Assembly: GCA_023473785.1 (NCBI GenBank)
Contig: JAMCYD010000044.1
Span: forward strand, 1 to 12,704
Length of the DNA: 12,704 nucleotides
Direction: 5' to 3'
Source of the DNA: Patescibacteria group bacterium
GTDB taxonomy: Bacteria > Patescibacteriota > Microgenomatia > Levybacterales > UBA12049
Part shown: piece by piece, positions 1 to 5,785 of the stretch
How positions within the stretch are numbered: position 1 is the first letter of the stretch
Layout of the letters: the number at the start of each line of letters is the position of its first letter
Notes under the pieces: model-generated
Told to the model about the DNA's origin: nothing
Databases searched by the model: none
The model's input: the letters and a program-made list of their open reading frames with translations, nothing else
Made by a program: the position numbers and the translations under genes

Positions 1-425
1 ACATCGGCGATGATAGTGAAGTCCCTATCAAAGAGGATGATCTTGATTGGGAATTTTATAGAGCCAGTAGTCATGGAGGACAGAATGTGCAAAAAGTCTC
101 AACTGCTGTAAGACTTAAACATAAGCCCACTGGTATTATCGTAACAGCTCAGGCTCAGCGCTACCAAGCACAGAATCGCGAGTATGCCCTCAAAATGCTT
201 CGTGCCAAACTTTGGGTCCTAAGGCAAGAGGAGCGAAAAAAGGAGGAACAAGAAATAAAAGGAGGTTACAAAACGCCGGGCTGGGGGAATCAAATCCGTT
301 CTTACGTATTGCACCCATACCATATGGTAAAAGATCTGCGTACAGGTTTTGAAACTTCCAACACGGATGCAGTTCTTGACGGAGAGATCGATGGATTTAT
401 AGATGAAGAACTTAGGAAGCTTTAA
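1..425 (+). CDS. prfB: Peptide chain release factor 2, C-terminal part (5' end outside window)
   Basis: Class I release factor that recognises UGA/UAA in the ribosomal A site and triggers peptidyl-tRNA hydrolysis. The reading frame is open from base 3, with no start in the window; the GTG at 87 is internal, because homology continues upstream of it. The catalytic GGQ is encoded at 75-83 in the context RASSHGGQN, followed by the conserved STAVRL and HKPTGI segments. The late motif WGNQIRSYVLHPYHMVKDLRTG is the RF2 form rather than RF1, and the C-terminal TDAVLDGEIDGFI is also typical of RF2. The codon-recognition loop (SPF in RF2) lies upstream, so the RF2 call rests on the C-terminal signature. 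The residues just before GGQ (S-H) differ from the common G-A. Presence of RF2 argues that UGA is a stop codon in this organism. Confidence 0.95.
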   Translation, partial: IGDDSEVPIKEDDLDWEFYRASSHGGQNVQKVSTAVRLKHKPTGIIVTAQAQRYQAQNREYALKMLRAKLWVLRQEERKKEEQEIKGGYKTPGWGNQIRSYVLHPYHMVKDLRTGFETSNTDAVLDGEIDGFIDEELRKL

Positions 426-479
426 GATTTGCCAAATAGACGAAAATATGCTTTACTTTAACAAGAGGTAAAATTTAAA

Positions 480-941
480 ATGGAAGAAGAAAAACCTGCA
501 TCAGGTGAGGAGCAAATAGTACATAGCTTTGACAAAAGCGCAAATCCTCTTATAACATCAAGACTTCTGATTATCCTTGGTATAGTTCTTCTCGTAGGCA
601 TTGGAAGTGGATATTTATTGTCAAGACAAAAGGTAGGTCTTGGAGGCATTACAGGTCGTAGCAGTTCTTCTTCGGCTCCAAAAGGAACAGTTGCAGGATC
701 AAATGATACAACTACTTTTAAAGATATTACAGAGGGGGTTTTAAAAACAGGCGGAACTGACGGAGAGGGCGCATACCATCTCGTTAGGCCCGGAGGAGAC
801 AGTCAAAATGTCTATCTTACGTCATCTATAGTTGATTTATCAAAATTCATAGATAAGAAAATTAAAGTTTGGGGGCAGACTCAGAAGGCGCAGCATGCAG
901 GGTGGCTCATGGATGTTGGGAAAATTGAAGTTTTAGAGTAG
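480..941 (+). CDS. Hypothetical single-pass membrane protein with small C-terminal beta-rich domain
   Basis: Not recognised as a named family. The 153-residue protein has an acidic N-terminus, one strong hydrophobic helix at about residues 26-47, a Ser/Gly-rich linker (about 59-76) and a C-terminal domain of about 75 residues. That domain alternates short beta-like stretches (YHLVRP, VYLTSS, KKIKVWGQT, GWLMDVGKIEVL), which resembles an OB-like fold; this is a pattern impression only. The expected topology is N-terminus inside and domain outside. An AGAGG at 464-468 lies 11 bases before the ATG and supports this start. It sits between prfB and ftsE in the same direction, with a 54-base gap upstream and a 40-base gap downstream, so it may be co-transcribed with the ftsEX block. 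A link to cell-envelope work is inferred only from position. Confidence 0.8.
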   Translation: MEEEKPASGEEQIVHSFDKSANPLITSRLLIILGIVLLVGIGSGYLLSRQKVGLGGITGRSSSSSAPKGTVAGSNDTTTFKDITEGVLKTGGTDGEGAYHLVRPGGDSQNVYLTSSIVDLSKFIDKKIKVWGQTQKAQHAGWLMDVGKIEVLE

Positions 942-981
942 TCCCCTAACCCCTAGGTAAAGATTTTATTTAAATTAATTT

Positions 982-1782
982 ATGATAAAACTTGATAAGG
1001 TTTCCAAAAAATTTGCAACAGGTGTTTTAGCGCTTTCGGATATAACTCTTGCTATCGATAAAAAGGAATTCGTGTTTTTGATCGGACCAACCGGGAGCGG
1101 AAAAACGACGATATTCAGACTATTAACTAGGGAAATGCTTCCGACAGAGGGGACAATTATTGTAAATGATTGGGATGTAGTAAAACTTCCGAATCATAAA
1201 GTCTCCCATCTTAGAAAAAAGATAGGAGTTGTCTTTCAAGATTTAAAATTGCTGCTGGATAGAACTATTTTTGAAAATGTTTCTCTTCCTCTTGAAGTAG
1301 CCGGTGTCAAGCCTGAAGAAGTAAAAAAGAAAGTTGAAGAAGTTCTTGTTAAAGTCGGAATGTTAGATCACAAAGATAAGTTTCCAATACAGCTTTCAGG
1401 GGGAGAGTTGCAGAGAACTGCAATAGCAAGGGCTCTTACTCTGTCTCCCGAAATACTTTTAGCAGATGAACCTACGGGTAATTTGGATATGGCAACTTCC
1501 TGGGATATCGTTAATCTTCTCTCTGATATTAACGAAAGAGGAACGACCGTTGTTATGGCAACGCACAACATTGACATTGTAAAGAAGCTTGCAAAAAGAG
1601 TTATTCGTCTTGAGAAAGGTCGATTGATGCGTGATGACAAGGGTCTGCCTGATGACTCGCCTCACGCTCAAGGAGGTAAAGCAGGAAAAAAAGAAGATCA
1701 TTCTTCGCTAAAAGCTTCCGATGACGTTAAACCCATGACGGACAAGTCGGAGGGGCAAAGAAAGACAGAGGAAAAAAAATGA
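982..1782 (+). CDS. ftsE: Cell division ABC transporter ATP-binding protein FtsE
   Basis: ATPase of the FtsEX complex, which acts at the division septum on the cytoplasmic side and drives conformational change in FtsX to control peptidoglycan hydrolases. All ABC motifs are visible: Walker A GPTGSGKT (residues 35-42), Q-loop Gln86, signature LSGGE (138-142), Walker B ILLADE (158-163), NLD D-loop (167-169) and switch His195. The stretch TREMLPTEG after Walker A is FtsE-like, and ftsX follows directly. The protein is 266 residues, about 40 longer than typical FtsE. The extra part, about residues 222-266, is highly charged and probably disordered. No clear Shine-Dalgarno precedes the ATG. The gene ends after a run of eight A (1772-1779), and its TGA is part of the 5' arm of the stop/start-bridging repeat. 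Confidence 0.95.
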   Translation: MIKLDKVSKKFATGVLALSDITLAIDKKEFVFLIGPTGSGKTTIFRLLTREMLPTEGTIIVNDWDVVKLPNHKVSHLRKKIGVVFQDLKLLLDRTIFENVSLPLEVAGVKPEEVKKKVEEVLVKVGMLDHKDKFPIQLSGGELQRTAIARALTLSPEILLADEPTGNLDMATSWDIVNLLSDINERGTTVVMATHNIDIVKKLAKRVIRLEKGRLMRDDKGLPDDSPHAQGGKAGKKEDHSSLKASDDVKPMTDKSEGQRKTEEKK

Positions 1783-1829
1783 TACATTCGACTATCGCTC
1801 AGTATCATAGTGAGGAATTCGAACTATGA
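1779..1829 (+). repeat. Stop-to-start bridging hairpin repeat, copy A (ftsE/ftsX)
   Basis: A compact element fills the whole ftsE-ftsX junction. Stem 1 pairs ATGATAC (1779-1785) with GTATCAT (1802-1808) around a 16-base loop; it contains the ftsE stop TGA (1780-1782). Stem 2 pairs TCATAGT (1805-1811) with ACTATGA (1823-1829); it contains the ftsX ATG (1826-1828), with GAGG (1812-1815) at the start of its loop, 10 bases before the ATG. The stems share 1805-1808 and cannot both form fully. The two loops are themselves imperfect inverted copies (TTCGA and CTCA in loop 1; TGAG and TCGAA in loop 2). ATGA occurs at both ends (1779-1782 and 1826-1829), 47 bases apart. The same architecture occurs at 9471-9520. 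It resembles a widespread intergenic repeat with TTCGAC/GCTCA cores that I recall from many genomes; that link is from memory. Confidence 0.8.
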
Positions 1830-2692
1830 AGTTTCTAACAATAACCTGGCATAATATTAGACGTTCTCCATATCAAGCAATGGCTGCTGTTTTGGTAATG
1901 ATGCTTACCTTCCTTGCAGTTTCATTTTTTACGTTTCTTCTTACCGGTTCATCGAAAATCATAAATTATTTTGAATCAAAACCTCAGGTGACAGCGTTTT
2001 TCCGAAATGAAGTAAAGCAAACTAATATAAATGCATTGGAGAGCGGGTTAAAAGATACCGGTAAGGTTGCCTCGATTAAGTTTGTTTCAAAACAAGAGGC
2101 TCTGAAAATCTATAAAGAACAAAATAAAAACGATCCTTTACTTTTGGATCTAGTTACTGCCGATATTCTACCGGCATCTTTAGAGATATCTACAATTAAG
2201 ATAGAGGATTTAGCCAGTATTTCCGAGATGCTTAAAGCCTCATCTGAAATCTCAGAAGTTATCTATCAAAAAGATATTGTTTCAACTCTTGTTTCCTGGA
2301 CGAGCGCTTTAAGAAAAATAGGAATAGGGCTTATCGTTGTTCTTTCTTTGATTTCTATTTTTATTGTGGTGACTATCATCGGAATCAAAATATCACAGAA
2401 AAAGGAAGATATAGAAATCATGAGACTAATCGGCGCTACAAACTGGTATATTCGCTGGCCTTTTATATTTGAGGGAGCAATTTATGGTACGGTTGGAGCA
2501 GTCATAGGATTTTCTCTTGCTTTGCTGATTCTTTGGTATGCAACTCCATTTCTATCTACATTTCTTCGAGGGATTCCGGTTCTTCCCGTTAATCCAGTTT
2601 TTCTCCTTGGGGTATTGGGGGCAGAGTTAATTCTGGCGGTAATATTTGGCGCATTTTCTAGCTTTGTGGCAGTACTTAGATATCTTAGATAA
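1826..2692 (+). CDS. ftsX: Cell division protein FtsX (permease-like subunit)
   Basis: Membrane partner of FtsE that relays ATPase activity to periplasmic or extracellular murein hydrolases. The 288-residue protein has the classic layout: a short cytoplasmic N-terminus with WHNIRRSP, TM1 about 18-41, an extracellular domain about 42-165 (with VTAFFRNEV and a KFVSKQEAL segment usual for FtsX), TM2 about 166-192, TM3 about 213-240 and TM4 about 257-284. The conserved FtsX region EIMRLIGATNWYIRWPFIFEG follows TM2. The start is set by GAGG at 1812-1815 with 10-base spacing; both lie within the hairpin repeat that joins ftsE to ftsX. The adjacent secreted coiled-coil M23 protein is the probable target of the complex. 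Confidence 0.95.
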   Translation: MKFLTITWHNIRRSPYQAMAAVLVMMLTFLAVSFFTFLLTGSSKIINYFESKPQVTAFFRNEVKQTNINALESGLKDTGKVASIKFVSKQEALKIYKEQNKNDPLLLDLVTADILPASLEISTIKIEDLASISEMLKASSEISEVIYQKDIVSTLVSWTSALRKIGIGLIVVLSLISIFIVVTIIGIKISQKKEDIEIMRLIGATNWYIRWPFIFEGAIYGTVGAVIGFSLALLILWYATPFLSTFLRGIPVLPVNPVFLLGVLGAELILAVIFGAFSSFVAVLRYLR

Positions 2693-2700
2693 TATGGCTT

Positions 2701-3909
2701 ATGGTAATTGGAAGAAAAAAAATCCCAATCTTTGTATTTATATTTTCAGTTTTTTTTCTTAGTTTCCAGTTTTTAAACATTGCGGTTTCCCAAACTACTA
2801 CGCCCACGCCAACGCCTGCACAGGATAATTCACAAGCTGTAAAAGACTTACAAAATCAAATCAATGATTTACAAAGCAAAGTCTTCGATCTCCAAAAGCA
2901 AGAGAAGACTCTCTCCTCCCAAATCGCAGTAATGGATAATCAAATAAAACTGACCCAGCTTAGAATAAATTCGACCAAACAGCAGATAATAGATATTACT
3001 CTCGATATAGATACGACAAACAAAAAAATTTCAAATCTTCAGGATTCCTTGGTAAAGCTAACAGGAGTGCTTATGAATAGAATTGTTGCGACCTACGAAG
3101 TAGGCACTGTGCAGCCCTTTCATGTACTCCTGTCCTCTAGTAATGTTTCTAATTTTTTCTCAAGACTTAACTACTTAAAGATAGCGCAAGAACATGATAA
3201 GAGACTTGTTTATGATACGACTCAGGCAAAGAATGACTACGCCAATCAAAAATCGATTTTCGAGGATAAAAAGCGTCAAATAGAGGCCCTCAAGGCAAAG
3301 CTTGAAGCTTATACCGCAGAACTTGATCAGGAAAAGAAAAACAAACAGGCATTGCTTGCTGTTACCCAAAACAGCGAATCTGTTTATCAGCAAAAACTTG
3401 CGGCAGCATTGGCAGAACAGAGAGCAATTACGCAAATTGGAGCAGGCTTAGGAAATGTTGTCGATGTCGGTAAGATTAAGGAAGGCGACACGGTAGGAAG
3501 AATGATTAGCGGTAGATCTGCCTGCTCATCGGGTACTCATCTTCATTTCGAGGTGCACAAGAATGGAACCATACAGGATCCAAGTCAGTATCTATCAAGT
3601 AAGAGCGTAACTTTTGAAAATTCTCCGGATGGTTCTTTTTCTTTCGGCGGATCATGGAGCTGGCCAATCTCAGACCCAATTTATATAGAACAAGGCTATG
3701 GGATGACGTATTGGGCAAGAACTGGCTGGTATGGAGGAGGACCTCATACTGGTGTTGATATGTATTCAAATTCATCATCAGCCGTTCATGCAGTAAAAGA
3801 TGGAGAGCTATTCCGCGGAAGCATTGCCTGTGGCGGAGGACAACTTTTATTTGCCAGGGTTGATCAGAGTGATGGAATACAAACTTATTATTTGCACATA
3901 TTCCCTTAA
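2701..3909 (+). CDS. Secreted coiled-coil murein hydrolase with circularly permuted M23 (LytM) domain
   Basis: Probable FtsEX-controlled peptidoglycan endopeptidase or its activator, with an EnvC/PcsB-like design. A signal peptide covers about residues 1-30 and is followed by a short Thr/Pro stretch. A long coiled coil runs from about 44 to 240, interrupted by the ATYEVGTVQPFHVLLSSSN hinge typical of this class. The C-terminal part contains every M23 hallmark in unusual order: first GDTVGRMISG and HLHFEVHKNG (His280, His282), then WPI...QGYG and HTGVD (His349, Asp353), and finally YYLHI (His399), three residues before the stop. In ordinary M23 domains HxxxD comes first and HxH last. All metal-binding and catalytic His/Asp positions are kept, so activity is plausible. 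It starts 8 bases after ftsX with no clear Shine-Dalgarno, and its TAA shares a base with the next ATG. Confidence 0.88.
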   Translation: MVIGRKKIPIFVFIFSVFFLSFQFLNIAVSQTTTPTPTPAQDNSQAVKDLQNQINDLQSKVFDLQKQEKTLSSQIAVMDNQIKLTQLRINSTKQQIIDITLDIDTTNKKISNLQDSLVKLTGVLMNRIVATYEVGTVQPFHVLLSSSNVSNFFSRLNYLKIAQEHDKRLVYDTTQAKNDYANQKSIFEDKKRQIEALKAKLEAYTAELDQEKKNKQALLAVTQNSESVYQQKLAAALAEQRAITQIGAGLGNVVDVGKIKEGDTVGRMISGRSACSSGTHLHFEVHKNGTIQDPSQYLSSKSVTFENSPDGSFSFGGSWSWPISDPIYIEQGYGMTYWARTGWYGGGPHTGVDMYSNSSSAVHAVKDGELFRGSIACGGGQLLFARVDQSDGIQTYYLHIFP

Positions 3910-4754
3910 TGAAATTTTTTTTGCTAGTTTTTATATTCCTCGGATTCTTCTTTTTTTCTTCAACCCCAGTTTCCGCAGGCGATGTTGTAATAAATGAGTT
4001 TTTGGTTGATCCAGATGCTGATCAATGGGTAGAGCTTTATAACAAAGGCACAGGAAGTATTGATATTAGTGGTTGGTTTATTGATGATAGCGGTGGCTCA
4101 GAAAAATATACCATACCGATGGGTACAACAATCGGTTCCTTAGAATTTAAGATTTTTGAGAGCAGACTGTTTAACTTAAATAGAATAAGTTCAGATACAA
4201 TTAGATTGTTAAATAGCTCGTCTTTAGAAGATAGTTATCCTTATAATACAGGTCCAGGAGTTAATAAATCATACGGAAGACAAACAGATGGCGCAAGCAA
4301 TTGGGTTATTTTTGATTCTCCTACAAAAGGTTCTTCGAATAACTTATCAACTCCTGTTCCCATCTCAACTCCAACCCCTACGCAAATACCAACTTCCACA
4401 TCAGTTCCAACTAAAAAATCAACACCAACTTATAAACCAACGCCGCAATCCTCTCCCATCGATAGCAATATAAAAACTATCCCATCCACTCAGAAGTTGG
4501 ATGGGGAAAACAGCAGGCAGTTAATTGCAGCACAAAACATGCCTACGTCAATTCTTGGAGAAGCTACAGTAGCTGGGGTGACCACGTCTTCTGCTAAAAG
4601 CGATACCAAATCAAAAGAGACGAAGAGCTTAAACAGTAAGGAAAATAATGTCTCAAAGATTCTTGTCGTTACCGGTCTTGTCTTTATCATCCTCTGTGCT
4701 ATACTAGCTTTTCGTATATATAGAAAAAGCCAAAACAGCAATGAAAACGTATAA
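3909..4754 (+). CDS. Secreted lamin-tail domain (LTD) protein with Pro/Thr stalk and C-terminal membrane anchor
   Basis: Surface protein of unknown role. Residues 1-23 form a signal peptide ending in SAG. The LTD fold spans about 24-140, with the family opening VVINEFLVDPDADQWVELYN, then GWFIDDSGG and a closing NWVIFDSPTKGSSN. A Pro/Thr/Ser-rich stalk follows (about 143-185, repeated TPTP and PT motifs), then a Ser/Lys-rich spacer, a TM helix at about 251-268 and a basic tail RIYRKS. The domain should therefore be displayed outside on a stalk. No LPXTG-type sorting motif is visible. The ATG overlaps the stop of the M23 gene by one base, and the gene's end overlaps tsaE by 14 bases. LTDs often occur on bacterial surface proteins and nucleases; no nuclease domain is present here. 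Confidence 0.85.
   Translation: MKFFLLVFIFLGFFFFSSTPVSAGDVVINEFLVDPDADQWVELYNKGTGSIDISGWFIDDSGGSEKYTIPMGTTIGSLEFKIFESRLFNLNRISSDTIRLLNSSSLEDSYPYNTGPGVNKSYGRQTDGASNWVIFDSPTKGSSNNLSTPVPISTPTPTQIPTSTSVPTKKSTPTYKPTPQSSPIDSNIKTIPSTQKLDGENSRQLIAAQNMPTSILGEATVAGVTTSSAKSDTKSKETKSLNSKENNVSKILVVTGLVFIILCAILAFRIYRKSQNSNENV
4481..4505. repeat. Perfect 8-bp inverted repeat inside the LTD stalk coding region
   Basis: CCCATCCA (4481-4488) is followed after 9 bases by its exact reverse complement TGGATGGG (4498-4505). Upstream on the + strand lies TATAAAAACTAT, so on the minus strand the hairpin would be followed after ATAG by five T. That looks like a weak minus-strand intrinsic terminator, though no minus-strand gene is present. 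On the + strand it is followed by AAAA and is not a terminator. It may be coincidental. Confidence 0.4.
4678..4705 (+). promoter_or_regulatory. Candidate promoter for the tsaE-tsaC-tsaB genes
   Basis: TTGTCT (4678-4683, four of six matches to TTGACA) is separated by 16 bases from TATACT (4700-4705, five of six to TATAAT). The -10 box has a TGC directly before it, giving an extended -10. Transcription would start near 4712, about 29 bases before the tsaE ATG. It lies inside the membrane-helix coding part of the LTD gene. Such matches also arise by chance in AT-rich DNA, so this is a candidate only. Confidence 0.38.
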
Positions 4755-5187
4755 AAAAGATGGGAAAGTTTTTATAACGGAAAGTCTTGAGGAAACGCGA
4801 AGACTAGGAGAAAATTTCGCAAAAAATTTAAAAAGTGGTGAAATTATCGCGCTCTATGGAGAACTGGGCAGCGGTAAGACTACATTTGTGCAGGGCTTAG
4901 CAAAAGGCTTGGGGATTAAAAGGAGAATTATATCCCCCACGTTTATTATTGTAAGATCATATAAAGCCAAACCAAGTTTTTTTTATCATGTTGATTTGTA
5001 TCGGATTGAAAGCGCAAAAGACATCGAAAGTTTAGGACTTGCGGAAACCATAGACAATAAAACCAACGTTATGGCGATTGAGTGGGCAGAGAAAATGAAG
5101 GGCCTATTGCCAAAAAAGAGATGGGATGTAAAATTCGAGGACCTGAAAGACAGTAGGAGAAAAATAATAGTTAATCAAAGACTATGA
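4741..5187 (+). CDS. tsaE: tRNA threonylcarbamoyladenosine biosynthesis ATPase TsaE
   Basis: P-loop ATPase that works with TsaB and TsaD in transferring the threonylcarbamoyl group to A37 of ANN-decoding tRNAs (t6A). The 148-residue length is normal. Visible motifs are Walker A GELGSGKT (residues 40-47), SPTFIIVRSY (65-74), the HVDLYRI segment (83-89), and AIEWAEK with Glu114/Trp115. The start overlaps the LTD gene by 14 bases; no good Shine-Dalgarno is visible, so translation may be coupled to the upstream gene or driven from the candidate promoter at 4678. Its TGA overlaps the tsaC ATG (ATGA). Confidence 0.95.
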   Translation: MKTYKKDGKVFITESLEETRRLGENFAKNLKSGEIIALYGELGSGKTTFVQGLAKGLGIKRRIISPTFIIVRSYKAKPSFFYHVDLYRIESAKDIESLGLAETIDNKTNVMAIEWAEKMKGLLPKKRWDVKFEDLKDSRRKIIVNQRL

Positions 5188-5780
5188 AAAGGAATTTAGA
5201 GAAAGCAGTAAAAACATTGAAACAAGGCGGCATTGTTATTTTCCCATCCGACACAACCTTTGTTATTAGTTGCAGAATAGATAATGACAAGGCAGTGGGG
5301 AAATTATTTAAAATAAAAAAAAGGTCGAAAGACAAGGCGGTTCTGGTTTTAGCTGATAGTTTAAAAATGGCTCAAGTCTATGTAGAGAACATCGATAAAG
5401 ATGTTAAAAACAAGCTGATTAAAAAGTTTTGGCCCGGACCTTTAACGATTGTATTTAAAGCCAATCTAAAAAAGGTAAGTGGTTTGATTAGGGGAGGAGG
5501 AAATACTTTGGGAGTAAGAATCCCCGACCATAAAATTTCACAGTTGTTAATACAAGGAGTCGGTGTTCCTCTTTTGGGACCTTCTGCGAATTTTCAAGGA
5601 GAGAAAACGCCTTTTAGAATTGAAGATTTAGACAATGATTTAATTTCCTTGGTTGATTTTGTTTTGCCGGGAGCTACAAATAATTATAAAAAAGCCTCTA
5701 CGGTTATTGACTGTTCAGTCAAGCCCTGGAAGATAATACGGAAAGGAGCAGCGAGGATAGATCCAAGAATTTTAAATTAA
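5184..5780 (+). CDS. tsaC: Threonylcarbamoyl-AMP synthase, YrdC domain
   Basis: Forms threonylcarbamoyl-AMP from threonine, bicarbonate and ATP, the first step of t6A synthesis in the cytoplasm. A single YrdC domain fills the 198 residues; there is no Sua5 C-terminal domain. Family motifs are FPSDTTF (20-26), IKKRSKDKAVLVL (44-56; the KxR and Lys used for nucleotide binding), FWPGPLTIV, LGVRIPDH, and LLGPSANFQGEKTP. The usual YGLG after FPTDT reads FVIS here (26-29), a deviation in a normally Gly-rich loop. The gene overlaps tsaE by 4 bases and is followed by tsaB, which supports the t6A role strongly. Confidence 0.92.
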   Translation: MKRNLEKAVKTLKQGGIVIFPSDTTFVISCRIDNDKAVGKLFKIKKRSKDKAVLVLADSLKMAQVYVENIDKDVKNKLIKKFWPGPLTIVFKANLKKVSGLIRGGGNTLGVRIPDHKISQLLIQGVGVPLLGPSANFQGEKTPFRIEDLDNDLISLVDFVLPGATNNYKKASTVIDCSVKPWKIIRKGAARIDPRILN

Positions 5781-5785
5781 AAATT

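Noticed and set aside
87..89. GTG at 87 as the true start of the first gene.
   Set aside because: RF2 homology, including the GGQ at 75-83, continues upstream in the same open frame; the gene is simply cut by the window edge.
429..459. TTGCCA (429-434) and TATGCT (447-452) in the prfB/480 gap as a promoter.
   Set aside because: The spacer is only 12 bases; using TACTTT (454-459) instead gives 19 bases but a poor -10 box.
942..981. Repeated CCCCTA and palindromic CCTAGG in the 40-base gap before ftsE.
   Set aside because: Too short for a repeat, no second copy seen, and no stable hairpin with a T-run, so neither a terminator nor an operator can be supported.
1368..1640. Minus-strand open frames across ftsE (also 1459-1701), and similar ones opposite the M23, rfbA, ugd and rmd-like genes.
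   Set aside because: They lie opposite well-identified genes, show no recognisable domains or ribosome sites, and are shadow frames.
1772..1779. A8 tract before the ftsE stop as a programmed frameshift site.
   Set aside because: No long alternative frame follows; the next frame ends quickly and ftsX has its own ribosome site.
3800..3997. A plus-strand open frame spanning the M23/LTD junction.
   Set aside because: It overlaps the ends of two genes with clear domains in other frames, and its product has no coherent features.
4350..4450. Thr/Pro-coding repeats in the LTD gene as a DNA repeat array.
   Set aside because: The codons vary and no constant unit length is present; it is a low-complexity protein stalk, not a tandem DNA repeat.
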